NCBI GenBank assembly: GCA_030615975.1
Contig: JAUWYH010000028.1
Span: 1 to 11,724 of the forward strand
Direction of reading: 5' to 3'
Source: Candidatus Aminicenantota bacterium
GTDB taxonomy: Bacteria; Acidobacteriota; Aminicenantia; Aminicenantales; Aminicenantaceae
Length of the DNA stretch: 11,724 nucleotides
The position numbers were made by a program, and so were the translations under genes. Of this stretch, positions 1-7,888 are shown piece after piece (positions within the stretch are counted from its first letter, which is position 1; each line of letters opens with the position of its first letter). The notes beneath the pieces are model-generated. The model made no database searches, was not told the DNA's origin, and saw nothing but the letters and a program-made list of their open reading frames with translations.

Positions 1-314
1 TGATAGGAGGCATCGTAAAAAGTCACTCTAAGATCTCTGATTAATTCAAATATCAATCGGCAAACATCCTTTGACATTCTATATTCTTTGAATTCATAGT
101 CTAATAAGATATCCATTATTTCTTTTGAAGATTCTGGATGTTTCATTCCAAGAATATTCCCTACCTCATATACCCACAAAGAGGGCAACACAATTTCACA
201 TCTCCCTTCGATAAAATCATATAGAATGGATAAGGCTTTATCTCTTTCGGTTTCTTTCTCCTCGCCCAGTGCCCATTTTAGTATGATGGATGCATCAGGA
301 ACGATTATTTCCAT
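1..314 (-). CDS. vapC: PIN-domain toxin, VapC-like (3' end outside window)
   Basis: Predicted ribonuclease toxin of a type II toxin-antitoxin pair; VapC enzymes cut tRNA or rRNA using Mg2+ held by conserved acidic residues. I translated it directly: 104 complete codons are visible from the ATG at 314-312, beginning MEIIVPDASIILKW. The PIN acidic residues are present as D7 (VPDAS), E50 (YEVGN) and D101 (FYDAS), in the usual order and spacing. The family usually has about 130-140 residues, so roughly 30 C-terminal residues lie beyond position 1. The start lies one base after the antitoxin stop, with an AAGGA ribosome site inside the antitoxin's last codons, so the two are co-transcribed and probably translationally coupled. 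The family is secure; the RNA target cannot be read from sequence. No damage is seen in the visible part. Confidence 0.92.
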   Translation of the reverse strand, partial: MEIIVPDASIILKWALGEEKETERDKALSILYDFIEGRCEIVLPSLWVYEVGNILGMKHPESSKEIMDILLDYEFKEYRMSKDVCRLIFELIRDLRVTFYDASY

Positions 315-315
315 C

Positions 316-549
316 TTAATGCTTCCTTCTGTTGTCTTTCAAAGTTCTAAGGATTTCCTCAATGGGAACTTTAGGGGCCTGAGAGCGAAGCAGTAAAAGC
401 CTTTCTGTGAGTTTTTTTCTTTTAATGCGAAGCAGCTCTTTTTTTAAAGCTTCATTTACAACTTTGCTTCTTTTTCCTGAAGGAACAAGAGATTCAAGTT
501 CCTCTTTTACCTTATCTTCCAAAATAAAATTTGCCTTTACAGCAGACAT
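316..549 (-). CDS. Ribbon-helix-helix antitoxin, partner of the PIN toxin
   Basis: Small 77-residue protein upstream of the PIN toxin. Its N-terminal half reads as a ribbon-helix-helix DNA-binding fold: a strand (VKANFILED, residues 4-12), helix 1 (about 13-21), the turn PSGKRS (23-28), and helix 2 (KVVNEALKKELLRIKR). The basic, leucine-rich C-terminal tail (about 45-77) would wrap the toxin and block its active site. In this family the antitoxin, alone or with toxin, also represses the operon promoter. The start is fixed by a strong AAAGGAGG site seven bases upstream of the ATG. Its stop is separated from the toxin start by one base. The antitoxin-first order is standard for vapBC. The pairing is secure; the exact antitoxin subfamily is not assigned. 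Confidence 0.88.
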   Translation of the reverse strand: MSAVKANFILEDKVKEELESLVPSGKRSKVVNEALKKELLRIKRKKLTERLLLLRSQAPKVPIEEILRTLKDNRRKH

Positions 550-570
550 ATATACCTCCTTTTTATACTT

Positions 571-589
571 ATTATTTATCTCTAATAAT
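571..589 (-). promoter_or_regulatory. Possible antitoxin operator (inverted repeat)
   Basis: ATTATT (571-576) and AATAAT (584-589) form a 6-base inverted repeat with a 7-base spacer. It overlaps the -10 box and the expected transcription start of the toxin-antitoxin operon. Ribbon-helix-helix antitoxins commonly bind such sites to autoregulate. AT-rich DNA gives short inverted repeats by chance, so this is tentative. Confidence 0.35.
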
Positions 590-616
590 TCTACACACTT
601 TTTGTCTTTATGTCAA
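588..616 (-). promoter_or_regulatory. Promoter of the toxin-antitoxin operon
   Basis: On the minus strand, a perfect -35 TTGACA (616-611), a 17-base spacer, and -10 TAGAAT (593-588, five of six matches). Transcription should begin near 581, about 30 bases before the antitoxin ATG, leaving room for its AAAGGAGG ribosome site. This is a strong sigma70-type match. Confidence 0.75.
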
Positions 617-633
617 TTCTCTATTAAATTAAG

Positions 634-680
634 GGGACACAATAATTGGCAAGTTCTTTTTTAATATTTGGCACTGTCCC
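634..680. repeat. Weak inverted-repeat remnant (GGGACA...TGTCCC)
   Basis: GGGACA (634-639) is inverted at 675-680 (TGTCCC), enclosing 35 AT-rich bases between the toxin-antitoxin promoter and the tRNA gene. Immediately downstream, CTGTC...GACAG (674-690) can form a 5-base stem. Short elements with such ends occur between genes in many genomes, but a single degenerate copy cannot be classified. The rest of 617-760 shows no gene. Confidence 0.2.
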
Positions 681-760
681 AAAGTGACAGGATTAGAAGA
701 TGTATTTATTGTTCCATCAGCTATTATTAGGAGCAAACAAGATTTTTCTCATCGTCGGAT

Positions 761-848
761 TGGTGCGGAAGGTGGGACTCGAACCCACACGGTCTAAAAG
801 ACCATAAACTCCTGAGGCTTACGCGTCTACCAATTCCGCCACTTCCGC
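761..848 (-). tRNA. tRNA-Leu, anticodon CAG
   Basis: The RNA folds as a class II tRNA: acceptor GCGGAAG pairs with CTTCCGC; the D arm carries AATTGGTAGA; the anticodon stem TAAGC/GTTTA (one G-U pair) holds the loop CTCAGGA. The anticodon CAG (plus strand 812-814) reads CUG. The long variable arm has the stem GGTC/GACC expected of leucine tRNAs. The T arm is GTGGG-TTCGAGT-CCCAC. The discriminator base is A (764), as leucyl-tRNA synthetase requires, and CCA is encoded at 763-761. No mismatch that would impair function is seen. Confidence 0.98.
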
Positions 849-885
849 ACCCATCGTTTAATGATTGTCCTTGTCAGTGACATTT

Positions 886-914
886 ATTATAATCCCATCT
901 CAAAAAAGAGTAAA
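886..914 (-). promoter_or_regulatory. Promoter of tRNA-Leu
   Basis: A minus-strand TTTACT (914-909, four of six matches to TTGACA), a 17-base spacer, and a perfect TATAAT (891-886). Transcription would start near 879, about 30 bases before the mature 5' end of the tRNA, a normal leader length for RNase P processing. Confidence 0.65.
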
Positions 915-929
915 GAAATTGTGAAAAAC

Positions 930-958
930 TTGACAAAAAGAAGTTCTGCTCTTATCTT
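930..958 (+). promoter_or_regulatory. Promoter of the baeRF gene
   Basis: A perfect -35 TTGACA (930-935), a 17-base spacer, and TATCTT (953-958, four of six). Expected start near 965, giving an 85-base leader before the ATG at 1050. It diverges from the tRNA promoter only 16 bases away, so the two may compete or respond together to supercoiling. Confidence 0.5.
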
Positions 959-1049
959 AAGTTTAAGTGAGATTCTTCGCTTGCGTTCTTAAATTCCCAA
1001 ATTTACCTTTTTACCTCATCTTTCTTTAAATTCTTGAAAAGGAGGTCAG

Positions 1050-2195
1050 ATGAAACTTCTGAACCAGGAACAAATTGAGAGTCTCTCCAAGTTTAAATCC
1101 GAGAATTTTCTTACAACTTCTTTCTATCTTGACTCAGATAAAGGTAGGTTGACAAAAAAAGAGATTTCACTTTCTTTAAAAAACCTTCTCAGAAATGCAA
1201 AGTCTCGTCTGGATTTGATGGATTTAAGTAAGGAGAAGAGAGGCTCACTAAGAAAGGACCTGGATAAAGTAAGCAAGTTCTGTTCCCAGCAACTTTCTTC
1301 TTTCAGTTTCTCTGGACTGGCAATATTTTCCTGCAGCAGCGAAGATTTTTGGCAGGTTTTTAGCCTTCCTAACTCGCCTAGAAACAGGGTTATATTCGAC
1401 AAGGACCCCTATGTTCGGCTCTTATCTTCAATCCTGGATGAGTATCACCGGATCTTCGTACTTACATTCGATCGACGAGAAGCCAAATGGTATGACGTTT
1501 CAATGGGAGAAATTTCGCTTATTGAAAGTATAGTTGGAGATGTCCCCAGCAAAGTCAAAGAGGGAGGTTGGAAAGGCTATGAATCAAAACGAATCGAAAG
1601 ACACATAGCCACTCTCCTTCGTGAATATTTCAAGAAAGTTGCTAAGAAAACATTCGAATTGTCAAAGAAAAATCATTTTGATTGGCTCTTTCTTGGCTGT
1701 AAAGAAGAATACAACTCAGAATTTGAACCGCTGCTTCATCCCTATCTTAAAAACAGATTAATCGGCCGGGTCAAAGCAAATCCCGGCACCTCTCCCGATA
1801 GGATTCTCAAGGAAACCTTGGGGTTAGAAAAAAAACTAAAAACACAAGAAGAGGATGAACTTGTCAACCGCTTTATTTCTGAGCTGGAAAAAGGAGGAAG
1901 GGCCATCTCAGGACTAAAAAATACAGTAAGGAAACTCAACCAGGGAGAAGCTCAAATCATCCTTATTACCCGAAATTTCTCTGTTCCCGGGAGAATCTGT
2001 CCGAAATGCCATTCCTTGTATGTCGACGAACTCCGCTGCCCTTCCTGCCGAAGGAAAACAGACCCGGTGGTAGATATCATCGATGAAGCAGTTGAACTAG
2101 CCATGGACAAAAACTGTCAAGTAAAACATATCACCCCTCCTTCAAGACTCAATAGATATGGAAAAATCGGAGCCTTTCTTTGGTATAAGACATAA
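1050..2195 (+). CDS. Bacterial eRF1-like protein (baeRF family) with zinc ribbon
   Basis: A 381-residue relative of archaeal/eukaryotic release factor eRF1, in the group called bacterial archaeo-eukaryotic release factors; proposed roles are ribosome rescue or peptidyl-tRNA hydrolysis in the cytoplasm. The central part matches the eRF1 catalytic-domain entry, G172-G173-W174 followed by a basic helix (KRIERHIATLLREYFKKVAKK). The C-terminal part matches eRF1 domain 3: a zinc ribbon with C317-x2-C320-x9-C330-x2-C333, then an eL30-like stretch ending in KIGAFLWYKT. The loop after GGW reads KGYESKR and has no glutamine, unlike the GGQ of eRF1 or the nearby Q of many relatives, so hydrolase activity is doubtful. 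The start is supported by AAAAGGAGG eight bases upstream. It stands alone, facing away from tRNA-Leu. Assignment rests on motif recognition. Confidence 0.82.
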   Translation: MKLLNQEQIESLSKFKSENFLTTSFYLDSDKGRLTKKEISLSLKNLLRNAKSRLDLMDLSKEKRGSLRKDLDKVSKFCSQQLSSFSFSGLAIFSCSSEDFWQVFSLPNSPRNRVIFDKDPYVRLLSSILDEYHRIFVLTFDRREAKWYDVSMGEISLIESIVGDVPSKVKEGGWKGYESKRIERHIATLLREYFKKVAKKTFELSKKNHFDWLFLGCKEEYNSEFEPLLHPYLKNRLIGRVKANPGTSPDRILKETLGLEKKLKTQEEDELVNRFISELEKGGRAISGLKNTVRKLNQGEAQIILITRNFSVPGRICPKCHSLYVDELRCPSCRRKTDPVVDIIDEAVELAMDKNCQVKHITPPSRLNRYGKIGAFLWYKT

Positions 2196-2250
2196 AGCGT
2201 AAACAGTTAAAAGTGAAGAGCAAGGAGTAAATCGTGAAACGCGTTCTATA

Positions 2251-2288
2251 TCATTTTTCCTTAAATCTAACACAATCAACGACGTACA
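2251..2288 (-). pseudogene. Relic of a second RND pump 3' end
   Basis: Read on the minus strand, 2283-2251 encode VVDCVRFKEK followed by TGA. The functional RND gene just upstream in reading direction ends VVDRVKFKEK and TGA. At DNA level 2251-2280 matches 2289-2318 at 24 of 30 bases, and every difference is a transition. Similarity fades beyond the preceding Tyr codon. This is best read as the last remnant of a duplicated or related RND gene whose body was deleted. It has no start and cannot make a product. Confidence 0.7.
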
Positions 2289-5200
2289 TCATTTTTCTTT
2301 AAATTTGACGCGATCGACCACACTATAAACAATCGGGATCACAAAAAGGGTCAGAAATGTGGTGGCAACCAATCCGCCTATGACGGTAACAGCCATGGGA
2401 GCTCTCATCTCAGCCCCTTCTGAAGTACTCAATGCCATCGGCAGCATTCCCAAAATAGTTGTAAATGCGGTAATCAAGACAGGGCGTAACCGAACAACGC
2501 ATCCTTGAAGAATCGCTTCCTTCTTTTCTACACCTCTTCGCTTCAACTGGTTGATATAATCCACCATAACAATCCCGTTATTAACAGCTATACCACCGAG
2601 CATCACAAATCCTATGAGCACAGGAAGGCTTACCGGCTTTCCGGTAAAGAGCAGGGCTAATATCACCCCAATAAGGCCAAGCGGAATGGTAAACATGATA
2701 ACAAAGGGATGGACAAAGGATTCGAATTGAGAAGCCATAATCATATAAACAAGGAGAGTTGCCAAGGCAAAGACACCAGCAATGATGATGAATGCTTCCT
2801 GCATCTGCTCATATTCACCGCCAAATTCAACAAAATACCCTGAGGGAAGTTCCCTTTCAATCATTAATATCCTCTTTTTGATATCTCTCACAACGCTCCC
2901 TAAATCTCTGCCAACAATATTGGCTGTGACCGTAACCTGCCGTGCCTGGTTCTCCCTGGTTATTCGCATAGGTCCTTCACCTTGGGTTATTGTAGCCACC
3001 TGGTCAAGATGGATTATCTTGTTTAATGGAGTCAAAATGGGAATATTTCGTACATCAACCAGGCTGTCTCTGAACTCCTCCTTAAGTCTAATCCTTATAT
3101 CGACCTCTTCGTCGCCCTCTCTAAATCGGGTTGCGACTTTACCTAAAGAAGCAGTTTGAACTGTATTGGCAATCTGGTTCACCATCAAACCCAGTCGGGA
3201 GGCGTGCTCTCGGTTTATTCTGATGTGATACTCAGGCTTTCCTTCAGCTAAAGAATGTGTGACATCTCTCAATCCTTCCACATCCTGGATTCTTTCTACA
3301 ATAGAATTTGCCATCTCCTTGAGGAGTTGAAGATCTTTTCCAAAGATTTTTATCTCAATCGGGGCCTGCATTCCACCCATCATTGCCTCTCCAATATCGA
3401 TCGCTTCAAACTTCACATCCTTCAGCCTAGGGAGTTTTTCTCGAATCTGTTCCAGAATCTCCAAATCCGAAAGTTTTCTTTTGCTCTTATTAACCAGACC
3501 TACCCAGAGCAGGCCTTCATGGGTGGCTGTGGTGCTAATTCCTCCCGCCATATCCGCTGGATTTTCCTCCGCTTGAGACCCGACCTGAGCTGAAATAGTC
3601 TCCACTCCAGGCATCTGAGCCATCAAATTTTCGACTATTGTCACAACGCGGTCTGTCTCCCCAAGAGAAGTCCCAATAGGCATATTCACCTTGAGGAGAA
3701 TCATATCTCGATCCATGGCGGGCATGAATTCTGTCCCCAGGAAAGGAATGATGACGAAAGAAAGTAAAAATAAGCCAAAAATTCCTCCCAGAACCCACCA
3801 CCTCCGACGTAACGTTTGATGTAATATTTTCCTGTAGAAATTTCTTGCTCCTTCAAACTCTCGTCTTCGCTTATTTTTTGCCTTCCCTTCCTGATCCTTG
3901 TTTGCTTTAAAAATAAGAGAAGCGACCATCGGAACCACTGTCAAAGCGACAAAAAGCGAAGCAATAAGAGAAAAGCCTATGGCCAAAGCTAAACTACGGA
4001 ATAGTTTCCCGGTAATTCCATGAGCAAACACCAAGGGGAAAAAGACAGCGATGGTGGTCAAGGTAGAAGCAGTGATGGCCATGCCCACTTCAGAGGCGCC
4101 TTTTTTTGCTGCTTCATTTTTCTCCATTCCATCCTCAATATGGCGAAAGATGTTCTCGATAACCACCACAGCATTGTCCACCAGCATACCTATGCCCAGG
4201 GCTAAACCTCCAAGAGTAAGAAGGTTTATGGTATATCCTGCTAAGTAAAAGGCGATAAAGGTGGTGATAACTGAAAGAGGAATAGCCAAGAAGATTGTAA
4301 TCGTTGGACGCCAGTTGCGAAGGAAGATTAAGATAAAAAAGATAGCCAGAATACCCCCGATTAGAGCGTTGTTTCCTGTCCTGCGAATCACTCTTTGAAT
4401 CATCTCCGATTGATCCATGAAGGAGAAAAATTCTACATCCGAAGGAAGGGTTTCCTTAATTTTTGCTAGCTCTTTTTTTACTGCTTCAGCTGCAATGACA
4501 GTATTTGCTCCAGAGCGCTTGTTGATGATCAGATATATTCCATTCTGACCCTGAATTCGAGCCAAAAAGCGAGTATCTTTCATGGCATCTCTGACCTCAC
4601 CGACATCTCTCAGGTACACCGGCTCTCCGTTAGTTGTTAAGCCGATGACAGTATTGCGAATATCGTCCAAGGTCTCGAACTCTCCGAGTGTTCTCAACAA
4701 AAACTCTGTGTGCCGCTCGACAATATGGCCGGCTGGAAGATTCAAATTTTCCAGCCTAAGGGCAAGGAGAATCTGATCCAAAGAAATATTACGAGATTCA
4801 AGAGCAGTCTTGTCTACATCCACTAAGATTTCTCTGATTTCCGTTGAAAAAATCTGTGCCGATGCCACCCCATCAATTCTTTCAAGCCGCCCTACAACCT
4901 CATCTTCTATAATTTCCTTAAGCTCAAAAATGGGTCTTTCCGCCGTTATTCCATAAAAAATTATGGGTATCTGGGACATGCTGAATTTAACAACAAGAGG
5001 ATCATTGGCCTCTTCAGGAAGAAAATTGCGGTAAAGACCAATCTGGTCCCTGACATCTTGGGCTGCAAAATCAAGTTTTGTTCCCCACTCAAATTCTACC
5101 ATTATCACAGAAGCGCCTTCAGTTGTCATCGAGTTCACTTTTTTCACACGGTTTACCGAACTTATGATTTCCTCTAAAGGTTTGGTAATCGTGTTTTCAA

Positions 5201-5375
5201 TATCTTCTGAAGAAGCCCCCCTGTAAACGGTAATAACAGACACTGTCGGAAATTCAATATCAGGGAAAAAATCCAGGCCGAGTCTTGTAAAGGTAATTAA
5301 ACCCAAGACGACCAGGATCATGGCCAGCATGGCCGTGGTAACTTTTCTGTCGACAGAAAACTCTGGTATTTTCAT
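2289..5375 (-). CDS. RND-family efflux pump, inner-membrane subunit (AcrB/HAE1 type)
   Basis: Proton-driven pump of the resistance-nodulation-division family (1028 residues, normal family length). It exports hydrophobic or amphiphilic compounds through the adaptor and TolC-like channel encoded upstream. The family layout is visible: TM1 (about 12-29), first periplasmic domain (about 35-325), TM2-TM6 (about 335-490), a basic cytoplasmic linker (KANKDQEGKAKNKRRR), TM7 (about 525-545), second periplasmic domain, and TM8-TM12 (from about 858). The TM4 proton-relay motif reads GMLVDNAVVVIENI with D400-N401 where AcrB has a DD pair, and TM10 has N932-N933 where AcrB has its relay lysine. Both are common in HAE1-like pumps outside enterobacteria. 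The ATG overlaps the adaptor's stop (ATGA), implying translational coupling. The substrate cannot be predicted. No frameshift is seen. Confidence 0.96.
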   Translation of the reverse strand: MKIPEFSVDRKVTTAMLAMILVVLGLITFTRLGLDFFPDIEFPTVSVITVYRGASSEDIENTITKPLEEIISSVNRVKKVNSMTTEGASVIMVEFEWGTKLDFAAQDVRDQIGLYRNFLPEEANDPLVVKFSMSQIPIIFYGITAERPIFELKEIIEDEVVGRLERIDGVASAQIFSTEIREILVDVDKTALESRNISLDQILLALRLENLNLPAGHIVERHTEFLLRTLGEFETLDDIRNTVIGLTTNGEPVYLRDVGEVRDAMKDTRFLARIQGQNGIYLIINKRSGANTVIAAEAVKKELAKIKETLPSDVEFFSFMDQSEMIQRVIRRTGNNALIGGILAIFFILIFLRNWRPTITIFLAIPLSVITTFIAFYLAGYTINLLTLGGLALGIGMLVDNAVVVIENIFRHIEDGMEKNEAAKKGASEVGMAITASTLTTIAVFFPLVFAHGITGKLFRSLALAIGFSLIASLFVALTVVPMVASLIFKANKDQEGKAKNKRRREFEGARNFYRKILHQTLRRRWWVLGGIFGLFLLSFVIIPFLGTEFMPAMDRDMILLKVNMPIGTSLGETDRVVTIVENLMAQMPGVETISAQVGSQAEENPADMAGGISTTATHEGLLWVGLVNKSKRKLSDLEILEQIREKLPRLKDVKFEAIDIGEAMMGGMQAPIEIKIFGKDLQLLKEMANSIVERIQDVEGLRDVTHSLAEGKPEYHIRINREHASRLGLMVNQIANTVQTASLGKVATRFREGDEEVDIRIRLKEEFRDSLVDVRNIPILTPLNKIIHLDQVATITQGEGPMRITRENQARQVTVTANIVGRDLGSVVRDIKKRILMIERELPSGYFVEFGGEYEQMQEAFIIIAGVFALATLLVYMIMASQFESFVHPFVIMFTIPLGLIGVILALLFTGKPVSLPVLIGFVMLGGIAVNNGIVMVDYINQLKRRGVEKKEAILQGCVVRLRPVLITAFTTILGMLPMALSTSEGAEMRAPMAVTVIGGLVATTFLTLFVIPIVYSVVDRVKFKEK

Positions 5376-6481
5376 TCTGTTACCTCTTTAATATCAATTT
5401 CGGCGCCATCCTCAAGGCCGTAATTTCCTTCGACTATAACCAAGTCTCCTTCCTTGACTCCATTTACAACTTGTACCAGCTCTGCATTTTGAAGGCCAAG
5501 TTCTACTTCTTTTCTCTCTGCTCTATTTTCTCGAGCGAGAAAAACAAATTGATTCTCAAGGACCGCCCTCTGAGGAATGACGAGGGCATCTTCATGAGTG
5601 CTCACTTCAAGCGTGACCTCTCCAAATGTGTTAGGCCTCAAAACTAAACCCGGGTTATCCGTTCTCACCTCAACTTTGAACTTTTTGGTTAAAGGATCCG
5701 CCGTCAGGTTTACAAGAGCTACATGGCCCTTAAATACTCTATCTGGAAAGGCAGCTACTCTCAGCAGGGCAATCTGGCCCTTTTTGATGCGGATAATATC
5801 ACTATAGGAAATATCCATTTCTATTTTTACCCGAGAAAAATCCATCAATGTCAGCACTCCGCTGGTGGGAGAGAATCCTCCCATCATCGGGTTGATAACA
5901 TCACCAACTTCAGCATTTTTTGAAGCGATCACTCCGCTGAATGGGGCTTTCATCAAAGAAACATCCAGGTTGTGACGGACTAAATTCAAACCTGCTTTTG
6001 CCTGTTGAAGCTGAGCTTCGACAGCCTCAAAAGCCAATTTGATTTTTTCATACTGCTGGTCAGAGACAGCCTTTTCCTGTTTCAATCGTTCCATCCTCTC
6101 CACGTTTCGCTTGGCATCTTTGTAATTGGCTTCTGCGACAGCTAATGCCGCTTTTCCCTGTTCGAGCTGGAGCCGGATGGGCCTCGTGTCTAATTCAGCT
6201 AAAAGTTGCCCCTTCTTGACCTTATCTCCTTCTTCCACATATATCCTTGCGATTTTTCCCCCTACATCTGGCGTAATATTCATTTTCCTCCACGCCTCGA
6301 TTGTTCCTGTATAATAAAGTTTTTCTGAAATTCTCTGCTTTCTGACTTTAAACACCTTAACTGGCGCGGCACCAAAAGATTCTTCCTTAATCTCCTCCTT
6401 CTGGTCTTGAGGTCGACAAGAAAAAAGGAAAAGGGAAATGAGCAGAGCAAAAAAAGCTATTTCTCCAGTATTTCTTTTCAT
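5372..6481 (-). CDS. RND periplasmic adaptor lipoprotein (membrane fusion protein)
   Basis: A 369-residue HlyD/AcrA-type adaptor that bridges the RND pump and the TolC-like channel. The N-terminus is a lipoprotein signal: a basic start (MKR), a hydrophobic core (FFALLISLF), and the lipobox LFSC with lipidated Cys22, anchoring it to the inner membrane facing the periplasm. Next come the first half of a lipoyl-like barrel-sandwich domain (about 60-100, GGKIARIYVEEGDKVKKGQLL), an alpha-helical coiled-coil hairpin (about 105-170, rich in A/E/K/Q heptads), and the second half of the lipoyl domain (APFSGVIASKNAEVGDVI). The beta-barrel and membrane-proximal domains follow to the end (NGVKEGDLVIVEGNYGLEDGAEI). 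GGAGGA lies just upstream of the ATG. It follows tolC by 61 bases and overlaps the pump gene by 4. Confidence 0.95.
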   Translation of the reverse strand: MKRNTGEIAFFALLISLFLFSCRPQDQKEEIKEESFGAAPVKVFKVRKQRISEKLYYTGTIEAWRKMNITPDVGGKIARIYVEEGDKVKKGQLLAELDTRPIRLQLEQGKAALAVAEANYKDAKRNVERMERLKQEKAVSDQQYEKIKLAFEAVEAQLQQAKAGLNLVRHNLDVSLMKAPFSGVIASKNAEVGDVINPMMGGFSPTSGVLTLMDFSRVKIEMDISYSDIIRIKKGQIALLRVAAFPDRVFKGHVALVNLTADPLTKKFKVEVRTDNPGLVLRPNTFGEVTLEVSTHEDALVIPQRAVLENQFVFLARENRAERKEVELGLQNAELVQVVNGVKEGDLVIVEGNYGLEDGAEIDIKEVTE

Positions 6482-6542
6482 TTGATTCCTCCATATTTCT
6501 CAGTTTGTGATTTCAAATTTAACATTTATCCCTCAATTTCTC

Positions 6543-7874
6543 TCAGTCACTCCCTCCAACTCCCATGGCCTTGTCCAATTGGGCCAGAGATACGACATAA
6601 TCATAGAGTGCCTGCGAATAATTTGTTTTGGCCTGGGTCAAGGCTGCTTGAACAGAACTGACATCAAGAGTTGTCGCCAGACCTTCGGAAAAATTCAGCT
6701 CGGCAATCCGCAAGCTCTCTTGTGCCTGTTCAACATTCTTCTCTTGAGAAAGAAGTGATTCCTTCGCTTCTGTTAAGTTTAAGATAGCCTGTCTCGCTTC
6801 AAATCTTATCATCTCTTTAAATCCTTTTTGGGTCAGCTCGATTTCTTTAATCATTGCTTTCGACTGAGCCACACGAGCTGAGGCAGCAAAACCATTAAAA
6901 AGAGGGAGGGTGAGGACGAGATTGACAGCATAATAACTCTGCCAGTTGTCTTTTTGAAAATTAAATCGATCTGCCCAGAAATTATAGGTTCCAGCTATGG
7001 CCAAGGAGGGGAGATTTGAGGCTCGCGCCAGTTTCACCATCTCTCCTGCCATCTGCTTTTGATATTTGAGCTGGCTGATTTCAGGGCGATTTCTAATTGC
7101 CTTGACCAAACTCTCTTCTAAATTGGGCTCAATGGGCTTGTAGGATAAGTCTCCTTTAAGCTCGACTTGTTGAGAAAGATCTATACCCAAAAGAGTTTTT
7201 AAGCTGAGCTCGACTATTTTCAGATTGTTTCGTGCTTTTATCAATTGAGGTTTCAAGTTAGCAACTTGAACTTCAGACCTTAAAAGATCAAACTTAGAGG
7301 CCATGCCGACTTCATAAAGGCTTTTAACATTCTTAAAATGCTTCTCTGCGACATTGACAGCTTCTTCAGCCACTTTGACAAACTCTCTGGCAAGAAGAAC
7401 TCCATAGAAGGCTCTCTTTGTATTGAAAACTGTTACATGCCTGGATTGCCTCACCGTTTCTTCTGTGGAGAGAAAATTGTATTTGGCCTGTTTAAACCCG
7501 GAAGTCAAGCGTCCACTGGTGAAAATAGGCAACGAAAAAGATAAAAAGAATTGATAATCCTTTGTAAAATCCATAGTGACCTTTTGTGGAGGCTCGCCAG
7601 GGATGAAAGAAGGTAATTCCAATACAAAAAGTTTTTCATCCATAGTGTGCAGCCCCTGGGCGTTAAGTGAAGGGAAAAAGCTGGATGCAGCCTCCCTCAG
7701 CTTATGTTTGGCCCCCTCTACTCTCTTCTCAGAGGCAAGATGATAAGGATTCTGAGAAAGAGCAAGCTGAATGCTTTCTTCAAGAGTTAAGGTTAGTTTT
7801 TCCTGTGAACAGGTAATTCTCCCTGTTGTCAAAATCAAACATAAAATCAAAAAAAATCTTACTGCTTTCTTCAT
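6543..7874 (-). CDS. TolC-family outer-membrane efflux protein
   Basis: Trimeric outer-membrane channel subunit with a periplasmic tunnel that completes the tripartite pump. It has an export signal (MKKAVRFFLILCLILTTGRITCS) and two related halves typical of the OEP fold: LEESIQLALSQNP... at about residue 28 and LEESLVKAIRNRPE... at about 250, each followed by a long helix and a strand region ending PSLNAQG or PSLAIAG. Heptad-rich helices fill the rest, and the length (443) is normal. I chose the ATG at 7874 over the in-frame TTG at 7892: the TTG lies at the tetR stop, while the bases between them (AAGGAG, five bases before the ATG) form the ribosome site. It starts 14 bases after tetR and precedes the adaptor gene. 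Confidence 0.94.
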   Translation of the reverse strand: MKKAVRFFLILCLILTTGRITCSQEKLTLTLEESIQLALSQNPYHLASEKRVEGAKHKLREAASSFFPSLNAQGLHTMDEKLFVLELPSFIPGEPPQKVTMDFTKDYQFFLSFSLPIFTSGRLTSGFKQAKYNFLSTEETVRQSRHVTVFNTKRAFYGVLLAREFVKVAEEAVNVAEKHFKNVKSLYEVGMASKFDLLRSEVQVANLKPQLIKARNNLKIVELSLKTLLGIDLSQQVELKGDLSYKPIEPNLEESLVKAIRNRPEISQLKYQKQMAGEMVKLARASNLPSLAIAGTYNFWADRFNFQKDNWQSYYAVNLVLTLPLFNGFAASARVAQSKAMIKEIELTQKGFKEMIRFEARQAILNLTEAKESLLSQEKNVEQAQESLRIAELNFSEGLATTLDVSSVQAALTQAKTNYSQALYDYVVSLAQLDKAMGVGGSD

Positions 7875-7888
7875 CTTCTCTCTCCTTT

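Noticed and set aside
407..664. Plus-strand open frame of 85 codons across the antitoxin
   Set aside because: It is antisense to the antitoxin gene and its promoter, has no ribosome site, and is rich in S/F/L as expected for a shadow frame.
6512..6540. dif-like site for the XerD recombinase (ATTTAACAT)
   Set aside because: Only one half-arm resembles dif. The second arm and central region do not match, and the site lies between two efflux genes.
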